Source of the DNA: an uncultured Clostridia bacterium
Lineage (GTDB): Bacteria > Bacillota > Clostridia > Christensenellales > Aristaeellaceae
Direction of reading: 5' to 3'
DNA: 11,207 bases
NCBI GenBank assembly: GCA_946409855.1
Contig: CAMJXZ010000077.1
Coordinates: 1 to 11,207 of the forward strand
The position numbers and the translations under genes were made by a program. The notes below the pieces were generated by a model. The model was not told the DNA's origin, did not search any database, and saw nothing but the letters and a program-made list of their open reading frames with translations. Shown piece after piece: positions 1-7,742 of the stretch. Every line of letters starts with the position of its first letter. The stretch's first letter is position 1.

Positions 1-70
1 CCACCCTGCTGGTAAAGATGCCCGGGACAATCCTGGTATGATCAACGGAAAAGCTGGGTATCAAATCCAT
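1..70 (-). CDS. luxS: S-ribosylhomocysteine lyase LuxS, N-terminal fragment (cut by left edge)
   Basis: Only the first 23 codons are inside the window, reading leftward from an ATG at 70..68. The residues include SFSVDHTRIVPGIFTSR. This matches the conserved LuxS N-terminus (SFxxDHTxxxPGIxxSR), which contributes the DH pair near the active site. LuxS cleaves S-ribosylhomocysteine to homocysteine and the autoinducer-2 precursor DPD in the activated methyl cycle. The zinc-binding His/Cys residues lie outside the window, so completeness cannot be judged. A GAAGGGAG ribosome binding site sits 8 bases before the start. The gene follows the metallophosphoesterase by 86 bases on the same strand, and no promoter was recognised between them, so co-transcription is likely. 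The identification rests on a short but distinctive stretch. Confidence 0.85.
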   Translation of the reverse strand, partial: MDLIPSFSVDHTRIVPGIFTSRV

Positions 71-156
71 CGCTGTTTCTCCCTTCATCCATCGGTTTTT
101 TCATCGCGCGGCACGCGGCGGAAAAGGCCGTATGCCGCCATAAGCCGTCAAAGCGC

Positions 157-828
157 CTAAAGCCCCATTTTGGTCATGATGCCGTCCGCCGTCACCCCGG
201 GATGCGTCACATACAGCCGGGCGATCTGTTCCGCCAGCTTTGGGTCGATCCTGTATTTCTCAGCGATCGCCGTCACCGTCTGCCCTTTCCGCGTTTCCCG
301 GACCACCGCTTCGATCTGCGCGCGGATGTCCGCGCTGTCAGGCTTTGGAACGATTTCCGTGCTGGCATGCGGGAGATCGATCCTGGTGACATCCCACCCG
401 TTTTCGCGGATGACCAGCCGGGCCATCGTGACCGGCTGATAAAAGCGGCGCGGCCCGCAGCTGCCCGGATTCAGCAGCAGGGTGCGCTTTCCCCCGCCGT
501 GATCCAGCCACGCGGAGGCGTACGCGTGGGAATGGCCGTATACCGCCAGATCATAGGGCGTCAGATCCGCGGGCAGGTCTTTCTTCTTATGCGTCATGAA
601 AACGCGCAGTCCGCCCAGTTCAAAATCCAGCGACAGCGGAAGATGCGCCGCCCAATCCCTGTCGTTGTTGCCGCGCACCGCCCGGACGGGAGCGATCTTC
701 TCCAGCTGATCCAGGATCCTTTGGCTGCTGATGTCCCCGCCGTGGAGGATGCAGCCGCAGCCCTTCAGGGCTTCCATGACTTCCGGGCGCAGAAGGTCAT
801 GCGTATCCGACAGAATGCAGACGATCAT
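157..828 (-). CDS. YfcE/MJ0936-family metallophosphoesterase with C-terminal extension
   Basis: A 223-residue predicted cytoplasmic phosphodiesterase. The calcineurin-like metal-binding motifs occur in order: SDTH (D8, H10), HGGD (D32), GNND (N54), MTH (H80), GHSH (H99, H101) and NPGS at 120-123. This is the YfcE/MJ0936 family, whose members hydrolyse phosphodiester or phosphomonoester bonds with Mn or Ni; the natural substrate is usually unknown. The family core ends near residue 160. About 60 further residues (165-223) are predicted helical, with a possible helix-turn-helix around 184-205, and I do not recognise them. An ATG in the same frame further upstream would give a longer protein, but that extra part is a shadow of the HAD gene. 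The chosen ATG at 828..826 has a GGAAAG site just upstream and begins directly with the first beta strand (MIVCILSDTH). The gene lies between the HAD phosphatase (59-base gap) and luxS, all on the same strand. Confidence 0.9.
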   Translation of the reverse strand: MIVCILSDTHDLLRPEVMEALKGCGCILHGGDISSQRILDQLEKIAPVRAVRGNNDRDWAAHLPLSLDFELGGLRVFMTHKKKDLPADLTPYDLAVYGHSHAYASAWLDHGGGKRTLLLNPGSCGPRRFYQPVTMARLVIRENGWDVTRIDLPHASTEIVPKPDSADIRAQIEAVVRETRKGQTVTAIAEKYRIDPKLAEQIARLYVTHPGVTADGIMTKMGL

Positions 829-887
829 TTTCGATTCTTTCCGGCCCGGCAGGAGCCTTCCGACAAACAGCTCTGTGAAAACATCCG

Positions 888-2291
888 TTACGCGGCGTCC
901 GGCAGGGCTTCCTCCGCCGCGCCGGGCAGGCCCACCTTTTCCACGCCTTCCCCGTAGATGGTCAGCCAGTCGTTCGCCATGGAGAAGGGCGTCCATCCCT
1001 GCTTTTCCGCCTCGGCGTAGAAATCGGCCGCCTTTTGTTCGCTGCCGTATTCGCGGACGGTGTCGTCGCACACGACCAGAATGCCCATGCCCGGATGATC
1101 CGGGTTGCCTTCGGCGTAGTTGAGCATCGAGAAATCGCCCGAGCTGTTGCCGAACGCGAGGACCGGCCGTTTCCCGAGCTCGCGGGCAATGGCCGCCGGC
1201 TTGCCCGATTTGCCGCATTCGACCTCGTCCAGCGGCCCGCTGAGCACGATCTTCTCGTCCCGGCCCATGTTGTATTCGTCCGCCGGCGCGCCTTCGCTGC
1301 CGGAGGCGGAATACACCACGTCGGTGGCGATCACATGATCATACGGAATGCCGAAGCGCTCCACCAGCCCCCGCACGACCTCGCGTTCGCACGCGGAGAC
1401 CATCCAGATATCGTAGCCGTAAGCGCGCAGGAAGCCGATCACCTCCAGCATGGGCTTATAAAAGGACTGGCCGTAGGTCATGCCGGAAAAGCCGACCGCG
1501 TCCACCTTGTCGGCGAAATCCGCCACATAGGCACGGAACTCCTCAGGGGTCATCCCGGCGAAGGCCGATCCGATCAGGTCGTCCTTGGTGAAAGTTTCGG
1601 GCGTGAAATTCTCGCCCGTGGCGTACGCGTGATCGCGCATTTCCTGCATGGCGGCGCGCTCTTCCTCCGCCGCGCTGTAGGACGGATCATCCAGCACCCG
1701 GTACATCGTCAGGCAGCTGTCGATGTAGATGGGGGCTTTTTCGCAGAGGATGGTGCCGTCCATGTCAAAGACGGCGATGCGGTCCGCCGGGGCGATGTAT
1801 CCGGCGCCCCCTTCCTCCGCGGAGGCCAGCACAAAATCAACGAGCTCCCGGAGCGCCGCGCTGTCCGGCTGCCAGGAAGGGAATACCGCCGAAAAATCCA
1901 TCTCCTCCGCGGTCCGCGCAGGTTCCGGCGCCCGACGCTCCGTTTCCAAAGCAGCCGCTTCCCGGGCCGCCTGCAAGGCGGCTTCCGCCGCTTCCTTTGC
2001 CTGAACCGCCTCGTCCAGATTCGCCTGCACAGCGGCAGAAGCGTCCTGAACGGCTTTGTCCAGTTCGGCCTTCGCGGCTTCGGCCGCCCGGACCGCTTCG
2101 TCTTTGAGGCCCGATACCTGGCTTTCGAGGCTTTCCTTTTCTCCGCTCAGGGCTTTCACCTGGGCGGAAAGGCTGGCGTTCGTATCCGCCAGCTTCCCTT
2201 TATCGGCATTGGTGATGAAAAACAGCACCCCGAGCCCCACAGCCAGCACCGCCAGGATGACGATGATCACCGCGTTTTTCCTGTTTTGCAC
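888..2291 (-). CDS. Membrane-anchored coiled-coil HAD-superfamily phosphatase
   Basis: A 467-residue protein. Residues 8-26 form one hydrophobic segment after an N-terminal RK, so the C-terminal part probably lies outside the cytoplasm. Residues 30-118 are an Ala/Glu/Lys-rich coiled coil. The HAD domain follows: motif I FDMDGT (nucleophile D176, acid D178), a roughly 100-residue cap, motif II at S299 (WMVSACE), the motif III lysine K361 or K364, and motif IV GNSSGD (381-386). The cap position and the SACE and GNSSGD motifs resemble phosphoserine-phosphatase-like HADs (PF12710). The substrate is unknown. The start is a GTG at 2291..2289 with AGGAGG 8 bases upstream. A longer frame from 2375 lacks such a site and would put a charged tail ahead of the membrane segment. 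It is the first gene after the promoter at 2476-2505 and probably heads the operon that includes the metallophosphoesterase and luxS. Confidence 0.85.
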   Translation of the reverse strand: MQNRKNAVIIVILAVLAVGLGVLFFITNADKGKLADTNASLSAQVKALSGEKESLESQVSGLKDEAVRAAEAAKAELDKAVQDASAAVQANLDEAVQAKEAAEAALQAAREAAALETERRAPEPARTAEEMDFSAVFPSWQPDSAALRELVDFVLASAEEGGAGYIAPADRIAVFDMDGTILCEKAPIYIDSCLTMYRVLDDPSYSAAEEERAAMQEMRDHAYATGENFTPETFTKDDLIGSAFAGMTPEEFRAYVADFADKVDAVGFSGMTYGQSFYKPMLEVIGFLRAYGYDIWMVSACEREVVRGLVERFGIPYDHVIATDVVYSASGSEGAPADEYNMGRDEKIVLSGPLDEVECGKSGKPAAIARELGKRPVLAFGNSSGDFSMLNYAEGNPDHPGMGILVVCDDTVREYGSEQKAADFYAEAEKQGWTPFSMANDWLTIYGEGVEKVGLPGAAEEALPDAA

Positions 2292-2437
2292 GTCTTTGTC
2301 CTCCTCTGATGGCAGTCCATCCCGCGTCAGGCCCCAAAGCCGGCCGACGGACCGCGCCGTAATGGCCGCCGTCATTCAGCGCGCCTCCCGAAGAAAACAG
2401 GCAGGCGGCCAAAATCCGCGGCGATTCCGCATTCTTC

Positions 2438-2466
2438 CGGACAGTTTCCTGGGCGGAGACTGTCCG
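2438..2466 (-). promoter_or_regulatory. Stem-loop at the 5' end of the HAD-phosphatase transcript
   Basis: Inverted repeat CGGACAGT / ACTGTCCG (2438-2445 and 2459-2466). On the minus-strand RNA the 8-bp stem is followed by an A-C mismatch, three more pairs and a 5-base loop. It begins about 3 bases after the predicted transcription start (about 2469). A stem at the extreme 5' end often stabilises an mRNA; it could instead be an operator. The role is inferred. Confidence 0.5.
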
Positions 2467-2475
2467 TTCTTTTTC

Positions 2476-2505
2476 AGTATAGCACAGCGGACCGATCGTT
2501 TTCAA
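2476..2505 (-). promoter_or_regulatory. Sigma-70-type promoter for the HAD phosphatase gene
   Basis: On the minus strand: -35 TTGAAA (2505..2500), an 18-base spacer, and -10 TATACT (2481..2476) preceded by TGC, an extended -10 element. The start would be near 2469, giving a leader of about 178 bases before the GTG at 2291. There is no other gene upstream on this strand for about 700 bases. Confidence 0.7.
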
Positions 2506-2588
2506 CAGGATTGTCACAGGCATTGTATGACAAATCTTTTCGTCCGCCCTTCCCTGCCATCCGGTCACGGGCAGGACGCCGCAAGCCG

Positions 2589-2618
2589 CTGCCACCTGTC
2601 CCGGCTTGTTCGTATAAA
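2589..2618 (+). promoter_or_regulatory. Possible promoter for the small peptide gene
   Basis: CTGCCA (2589-2594, 4 of 6 matches to -35), an 18-base spacer, then TATAAA (2613-2618, 5 of 6 matches to -10). It lies about 220 bases upstream of the peptide start. It is the best candidate seen on this strand but is weak. Confidence 0.35.
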
Positions 2619-2666
2619 TAAGTGTCCGCGGCCAATACCGGGGAACAGGAAGAAGACGCCCGAAGG

Positions 2667-2718
2667 GCAGAAAGCAAACAGCGCTGCCGCCTGACGGGAA
2701 ACAAAGCAGAAAGCAAAC
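2667..2718. repeat. 13-base direct repeat upstream of the peptide gene
   Basis: GCAGAAAGCAAAC occurs twice, at 2667-2679 and 2706-2718, with a 39-base period. It lies between the candidate promoter and the peptide gene. No function is known; it may be a duplication remnant or a binding site. Confidence 0.5.
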
Positions 2719-2839
2719 GGCCCTGAAATGAGCAAGCGGGACTTCAGAAGACGCGCAGGCTCACGGCCGGGTCCGGAGATGAAAACGAAAAAAAACGAAT
2801 GATTCCCACAAAATGCAAGAATGCAAGGAGGAAAAGAAA

Positions 2840-3013
2840 ATGAAACAGATGAAAGAAATGGACAGAAAACAGCTCACCGATAAAGAACTGGAAGAAGTAT
2901 ACGCCGGCATCGGCCCATTCTTCCCCCCTTTGCCCGGTTTGCCGCGCCGCCGGCGCGTTCCGGATATCAACCCGGACAAGCCCAGGGACGGCGGCGCCAC
3001 CGGCGGCTGGTAA
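2840..3013 (+). CDS. Small bacteriocin/RiPP-like precursor peptide, Pro/Arg-rich core
   Basis: A 57-residue peptide. The ATG at 2840 has AAGGAGG 8 bases upstream, which favours it over an earlier ATG in the same frame. Residues 1-23 are charged and helical and contain LTDKELEEVYAG, close to the L(S/T)DxELExVxGG consensus of double-glycine leader peptides, except that the usual GG reads AG (or GIG). Such leaders are normally removed by peptidase-containing ABC transporters. The putative core (after residue 23 or 25) is unusual: 8 prolines, an RRRR run at 36-39 and a GGATGGW end. It has no Cys or Ser and only one Thr, so lanthionine or sactionine bridges are excluded. It could be a Pro-rich antimicrobial, a signal peptide or an unknown RiPP. 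No transporter, immunity or modification gene is visible. A strong terminator follows at 3089. That it is translated looks good; the function is inferred. Confidence 0.7.
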   Translation: MKQMKEMDRKQLTDKELEEVYAGIGPFFPPLPGLPRRRRVPDINPDKPRDGGATGGW

Positions 3014-3088
3014 TCCGGCGCAAACGCCCGGAGCAAAGCCGGAACCGTCCCACCGGATGTGACGGAACCGCCTCATCCACGACAAAAT

Positions 3089-3127
3089 CTCCCGCAGGGC
3101 AGACCGCCCTGCGGGAGTCTCTGTTTT
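3089..3127. terminator. Bidirectional intrinsic terminator between peptide gene and surface protein gene
   Basis: A perfect 12-bp GC-rich stem (3089-3100 with 3106-3117) and a 5-base AGACC loop. On the plus strand the tail is TCTCTGTTTT. On the minus strand the stem is followed by ATTTTG. It sits 75 bases after the peptide stop and 68 bases past the end of the convergent large gene, so it can serve both. Confidence 0.9.
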
Positions 3128-3185
3128 CCGGGGTCTTTTACCGGAACCGGGGTGTACCCGTACAGCGCCGATACCCGGAATCCTT

Positions 3186-6100
3186 TCACCGCGCCCTGGC
3201 CAGGAAACCCTGCCGCGGTATCGTCCTCTGCCTGACCAGCAGTTCTTCCGGGATTCCGCTCCCGTCGTACGGATAAAGATTTCTCTCCGTCCTTAACTGG
3301 TCCCCGTCGATCAGCAGCCTGACCACCACCAGGTACCGGGCGTCGTCATAGATGACCCCGTTCCAGAAATAGTCTTCCGCGTCGTCCGGCAGTGTTTCCT
3401 GAACGACGTAATAGAAGCAGGCGCACCCGTCTTCGTCGACGAAGCCCTTCTCCGACGCCTTCAGGTAATCGTCATAGGTATATGAAAGCGCGAAGCGGAA
3501 ATAACCTTCCGCGTCATTGCGGGCCGTCAGCGTCCCGTCAAACCCGCCGGGATATGCTTCGCCCCAAGCCGCCAGAACGCTTTCCTCCGGCCGCAGGGAG
3601 AAGGTGAATTCCTGGTCTTCCAGCTGTTTCCCGACCAGCGTCTTGACGCCCGGAATCACCATATCCGCCGGCGCCGGCACCGGCTTGTTGACGATCGTTA
3701 CGGTATCGTTGTTCAGGTAATTATACGGAGCGGTGTATAAAGGGATATCGCTGATGCCGAACTCATAGATGACATCCGTTTTCTGATACCCCTCCGGCGC
3801 CGTGATCTCTTTGACCCTGTACCGCCACCCATAGGACGCGCCGAATCGCTCAACGCCGTTTGCGTCGTGGAAGGAATAGGGGCGAAGGCTCTGCGCTTCT
3901 GTTTCCCCCTCATGGATCACCGTGCTGATCTGATACAGGCCCGTTGTCCCGTCCGTCGTGAATTCACCGATTTTGACCCACGCAGGTTCCGGAATGTCAT
4001 TCCCGTTCGCGTCCTTCGTCCTGGCTTCGTACAGTTCGAAGGCTGCCGCGAGGCCTTGGTTCATATTCCCTTCGGCGTACTTTTTGACATACATACCGTA
4101 GGTCCGGTATGTGCCGGAACCGCCGGATTCAGACGAAGAAACCCCATTGACGCCCACGACGTATCCGTACAGTTCGGCCTTGTTGTTCCAATGGATGTCA
4201 TGAATGCCGATCAGTCTTGCCGTATAGGTGATCCGGTAAGGCGTCTCATTATGCAGCGTAAAAATGATGCTGTTGCCGACGCGGTTCAGGATATCCCCCT
4301 CCAGCTGCGGTTCGACCGTAATGGATGTATAATCGAAACTCAGATTGGTCAAAGTGTCTTTTAAGGTAATCGTATCCTCATCGCCGATTCTGAGGCCGTC
4401 CTCATTCACCGTCACCGCGAAATGAAGGTCATGCGTGCCGGTACCGTCGTTGTCTTCCTCCGACAGCAGCTCTTTTTCAAGCACATGGACCGTGTAATCC
4501 GTGACGATCTCATTGGTCCCGAACTGTTCGCTCCCCGCGGTGTTCACCAGTTCAACCTTCAGCCCGTCCGCGTGGAGAGCTTCCTCCTGCATCCTGGCCA
4601 GCGTCTCCGCGTCCTTGACCTGCAGCGCGTAATAAACAGCGTAATAGGGATAGTAGGAGCCCTGGAGCATGGGAAAATTGGCATCATTTTTGTTCAGCCT
4701 GAATACGAGCTGCCCGGCATCCGCCTGCGCGACCACATAGGGGCCGATGGTCACCCTGCCGTATTTATTCCACTGGGTGTTTCCGTAGACATGGCCGTTC
4801 GGGGTGTTGACATTGTAGCCTTCATTGGTCGGATAGGTGGGATGGAACGCCAGGTATTCAGCGTCATACGTATCGGTGATGGTGAGATAGCCGTCCGCGT
4901 CAAAAGCGCCGTCGTTTACGTTGGTCAGGATGATTTTGTATACATAGATCGGCAGCGCCGGATCCGTGTTTGTCGAATACGTATCGTCCAGCAGCTTTTC
5001 CAGGTCATAGGCTGTCGTATTATAGCTGACCGAACTGGTGGCATGGAGGTCCTGCCCGTTCAGCCGGACCACGGCGTTGTTCACATGCGTCCTGGCCCAG
5101 CTTTGGGATTCCGCGAATTCCAGCCAGTCATGGCTGGCGGTGGTCTTCAGAAATACATGGATGGTCCTGGTCAGCCCCGTCCCGGTCAGGCCGGCTTCCC
5201 CGTTATTTTTGGTGAACGTGATCACCACCTGGTGGTTCTGCGGCAGCGATACCACGGAAAAGCTCTCGCCTTCCAGCAGATCGCCCGCCTGTACGCGGAC
5301 GGAGCCTTCCTGATACGCGTCATAGAACCATCTGTTCTCCGTATAGTCCAGCAGGCCCGGCAGGCTGTCGACGATCACGGCGCTGTCCAGACCGGCCGCG
5401 GGAACGGTAAATGTGATCTCCCATTCCGTTTCCGCTTCTTTGTGTACCGCGTCGACGGCGGACTGAACTACCGTTTTCTCCGCTTCCGCTTCTTCCCCGG
5501 TCGGTTCGACGCTGACGCCGGAATAATCGGTGTCATAGTCATCGTGCACGGTATTGCTGACCGTCGTCGGGGTCAGAAAAGCGTCGGAATCCACTTCGGT
5601 TTCATAGGTAATGACATATTTGTATTTTTCCCCTTCGTCCGAGGAGGGGATCGTATAGGTCCAGGTGCTGCCGCCGCTGCTAGCACTCAGCCCGTTGGTA
5701 CCCCACCGGACATCGCTCGTCCCGGCCGGCGTGCCGTCCTTTTCAAACTTTTCAATATGGATCCCGTAGCCGGAATACCGCATGAACGCCTGGGAAGAAG
5801 CGTCAATGACGTCCGTGACCGAACGCCCGGCGATGGAGATATTCGCGTCTTCATTCAGGACGATCGTCCAGGTAATGTACGTTTTTCCGTCGTGCACGAC
5901 CGGGGCGGAAGCGGTCTTGCTGTTGGTGGACAGGGTGATTTTGTTTACGAAATCTTCCCCGGAGGTATCATCATCATCCCCCGTCGGGTCATAATCGCTG
6001 GTGATCCTCACACTGTTCCCGGTCTCTTCAACGGTCCCGTACCAGCCGCTTCCCCTGTCGGTCAGGCTGCTCAAATCCACATCCGCGTAATATTCGATCG

Positions 6101-7409
6101 TCACCGTTTCCCCGTGCGCCATGGAAGGGATGGTCAAGCCGAACGTCTCCCCCGCCCGCGTATCGGCCAGATACTGAACGGGCTGAGCGAGATTGGACCT
6201 AACCGTCAGGCTGGCCGGGTCATACGTCAGCGCCGTGCCGGAGATGATATCGCCGATATGCACGTTGGTGTTGTTTCCCTTGGAATAGGCCTCGACCGTA
6301 TACCTTATTTTATTGAGCGCCGCGTCATACGTGCCGACCTTCTGAACGCTTACCTCGCGGGAATCGTCGAACTCGAATTCTCCGGACACCTCTGAGCTGA
6401 ACGCGATTTCCTCCTCGCTGATGAGACCGGTCACGTGGATTTCAAACTGAACGGTTTCGGAGGTGATAAAGGACGGATATCCGGGGCTTGTCTCGTCAAT
6501 CGTGACCGTCATCGTGTTGCCGCTGATCACGTAATTCAGCCGCACAACCCCGCCGTCCCCGGTGATTTCAATGGTTCCTGAGGTATCGTTCGGCGTAAAC
6601 CCATTCGGGAAATGATACACCAGCCCGCCGCCGTCCGGGTCGTCGTCGAACTGCAGCGAATCCGCTTTCTCGCTGAAATTCATCTGGATCGTATAGGGGA
6701 AGCCCGCGACGATGACATACTTTCCCTCTTCGTTGATTTCCGCGCCGGCAATGTCAATGCTGTCCAGAAAATTCGCCAGATCGCTGCTGTGCCCGGGCGC
6801 GGAACGGGTCCTGTTCCTCGCACGCTCCAGGCGCACCGTCAGCTGGTCCGAGAAGGACAGCGTATCCGCATTCCCGAAAACGGCGGGAATGACCACCTCA
6901 AAGCCGGCGCCCTCCGCCGCGCGGATCTGCTCCGAAGCGGCGCCGCCGGCGTCCCAGCTCACGTTGAGGACTCCCGCCGCGGCGTCACAGGCGCAGACGG
7001 CCCCCACGGCCCCGCCGCCGTCCAGTTCGATGCGCACCGGCATGGCCAGGCTTTTGTCCCCGATGCTCAGCCCTTCCGGCAGCCGGTATATCAGCGGCAT
7101 ATGTTCCGTGTCAAACTGCAGGTCCCCATTTCCGGGCGTCTCCCGGAAGCGGAGCCGGACCTGGTACACTTGATCCTTCTCCACGGGCCATACGCCGTCT
7201 TCTGAAAGCAGGTTTCCCCCCGCGTCCAGCAGGGCGGCTTCCCGCAGAAACAGGCTGAGATCCCGCGTGTCCCGGTTTTCCGGCAGCCCGTCCAGGCGCA
7301 GCCAGTCGCTGTAGACCGTATCTGATTCGCCGGTGCTCACGGTCCCCAGGACAAGCACCAGCGTCAGCAGCAGGGCCGGCAGTTTGTATATTCTGTATCT
7401 GTTTTTCAT
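3186..7409 (-). CDS. Large secreted adhesin-like protein with Cna-B and FctA-type pilin domains, no LPXTG
   Basis: A 1407-residue predicted secreted fibre protein. A signal peptide covers residues 1 to about 27 (KNRYRIYK, then LPALLLTLVLVLG). Residues 30 to about 1100 form successive beta-rich Ig-like modules of the adhesin/Cna type, with restarts near 356, 498, 645, 800 and 977. Residues 1106-1243 are a Cna-B/SpaA domain with lysines K1109/K1110, the KEITAPEGY motif (E1201) and IVNKP (N1241), the expected isopeptide trio. Residues 1251-1396 match the FctA-type pilin isopeptide domain (IPGVKTLVG with K1256, RNDAEGYFRF, YYVVQET with E1338, YDDARY). The closing strand reads LLVRQRT where FTNTY is usual, so a Gln replaces the acceptor Asn. 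The protein stops 11 residues later with no LPXTG motif, hydrophobic anchor or charged tail, and the other frames downstream show none. The ATG at 7409 has AAGGCGG upstream. It is probably a released or cell-associated adhesin, or a truncated pilin-like protein. Confidence 0.85.
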   Translation of the reverse strand: MKNRYRIYKLPALLLTLVLVLGTVSTGESDTVYSDWLRLDGLPENRDTRDLSLFLREAALLDAGGNLLSEDGVWPVEKDQVYQVRLRFRETPGNGDLQFDTEHMPLIYRLPEGLSIGDKSLAMPVRIELDGGGAVGAVCACDAAAGVLNVSWDAGGAASEQIRAAEGAGFEVVIPAVFGNADTLSFSDQLTVRLERARNRTRSAPGHSSDLANFLDSIDIAGAEINEEGKYVIVAGFPYTIQMNFSEKADSLQFDDDPDGGGLVYHFPNGFTPNDTSGTIEITGDGGVVRLNYVISGNTMTVTIDETSPGYPSFITSETVQFEIHVTGLISEEEIAFSSEVSGEFEFDDSREVSVQKVGTYDAALNKIRYTVEAYSKGNNTNVHIGDIISGTALTYDPASLTVRSNLAQPVQYLADTRAGETFGLTIPSMAHGETVTIEYYADVDLSSLTDRGSGWYGTVEETGNSVRITSDYDPTGDDDDTSGEDFVNKITLSTNSKTASAPVVHDGKTYITWTIVLNEDANISIAGRSVTDVIDASSQAFMRYSGYGIHIEKFEKDGTPAGTSDVRWGTNGLSASSGGSTWTYTIPSSDEGEKYKYVITYETEVDSDAFLTPTTVSNTVHDDYDTDYSGVSVEPTGEEAEAEKTVVQSAVDAVHKEAETEWEITFTVPAAGLDSAVIVDSLPGLLDYTENRWFYDAYQEGSVRVQAGDLLEGESFSVVSLPQNHQVVITFTKNNGEAGLTGTGLTRTIHVFLKTTASHDWLEFAESQSWARTHVNNAVVRLNGQDLHATSSVSYNTTAYDLEKLLDDTYSTNTDPALPIYVYKIILTNVNDGAFDADGYLTITDTYDAEYLAFHPTYPTNEGYNVNTPNGHVYGNTQWNKYGRVTIGPYVVAQADAGQLVFRLNKNDANFPMLQGSYYPYYAVYYALQVKDAETLARMQEEALHADGLKVELVNTAGSEQFGTNEIVTDYTVHVLEKELLSEEDNDGTGTHDLHFAVTVNEDGLRIGDEDTITLKDTLTNLSFDYTSITVEPQLEGDILNRVGNSIIFTLHNETPYRITYTARLIGIHDIHWNNKAELYGYVVGVNGVSSSESGGSGTYRTYGMYVKKYAEGNMNQGLAAAFELYEARTKDANGNDIPEPAWVKIGEFTTDGTTGLYQISTVIHEGETEAQSLRPYSFHDANGVERFGASYGWRYRVKEITAPEGYQKTDVIYEFGISDIPLYTAPYNYLNNDTVTIVNKPVPAPADMVIPGVKTLVGKQLEDQEFTFSLRPEESVLAAWGEAYPGGFDGTLTARNDAEGYFRFALSYTYDDYLKASEKGFVDEDGCACFYYVVQETLPDDAEDYFWNGVIYDDARYLVVVRLLIDGDQLRTERNLYPYDGSGIPEELLVRQRTIPRQGFLARAR

Positions 7410-7742
7410 CGGCGATTCCGCCTTTCCTGTGTATCACGGACAAAGGAGAAGGAAAACACCGGGCCTGCGCGCCGTGTTTCCATCGTCCCGGAAAAAGTCT
7501 GTATGCAGCGCTTTCCGCGTCCTTCGCGCCGCGCAAACGGTCATCCCGCCGTCATCCGGGCGCTGCCGCGGGGCGGCGCTGTGATTGTCATTGTCCAGCG
7601 CCGGAACAGACCGGGTGATCTGCTCGTCCGGCCCTGCGTACCCGCACGGCTGACGCCGGCCGTCTGTCCGGTCCCGCTGTTTCTGTTTGGAGACTGTCCC
7701 CATGCCGGCACGCCCTGATGCTGAACAGGGCAAGCGGTATGA

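Larger units (their letters stand above)
2506..2839. other. Divergent intergenic region before the peptide gene
   Basis: This 334-base stretch contains no convincing gene. It holds a possible plus-strand promoter (2589-2618) and a 13-base direct repeat (2667-2679 and 2706-2718). The end of the stretch is A-rich and leads into the peptide gene's ribosome binding site. A 24-codon frame at 2728-2802 has no ribosome binding site and was not called. Confidence 0.6.

Noticed and set aside
1035..2309. 424-residue plus-strand open frame opposite the HAD phosphatase
   Set aside because: Arg/His-rich shadow of a gene with intact HAD motifs and a good ribosome binding site.
2728..2802. 24-residue basic peptide frame upstream of the RiPP-like gene
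   Set aside because: No ribosome binding site and too short to judge.
3120..3185. Possible lost LPXTG tail of the surface protein in another frame
   Set aside because: Reading the two other minus-strand frames past the stop gives no LPXTG, no hydrophobic segment and no basic tail.
4422..6395. 657-residue plus-strand open frame opposite the surface protein
   Set aside because: It is a shadow of the minus-strand gene, whose product has clear domains and a signal peptide; the shadow shows none.
7689..7699. 11-base match GGAGACTGTCC shared with 2455-2465, both in leaders of minus-strand genes
   Set aside because: Several 11-base matches are expected by chance in a window of this size, and the positions relative to the predicted starts differ.
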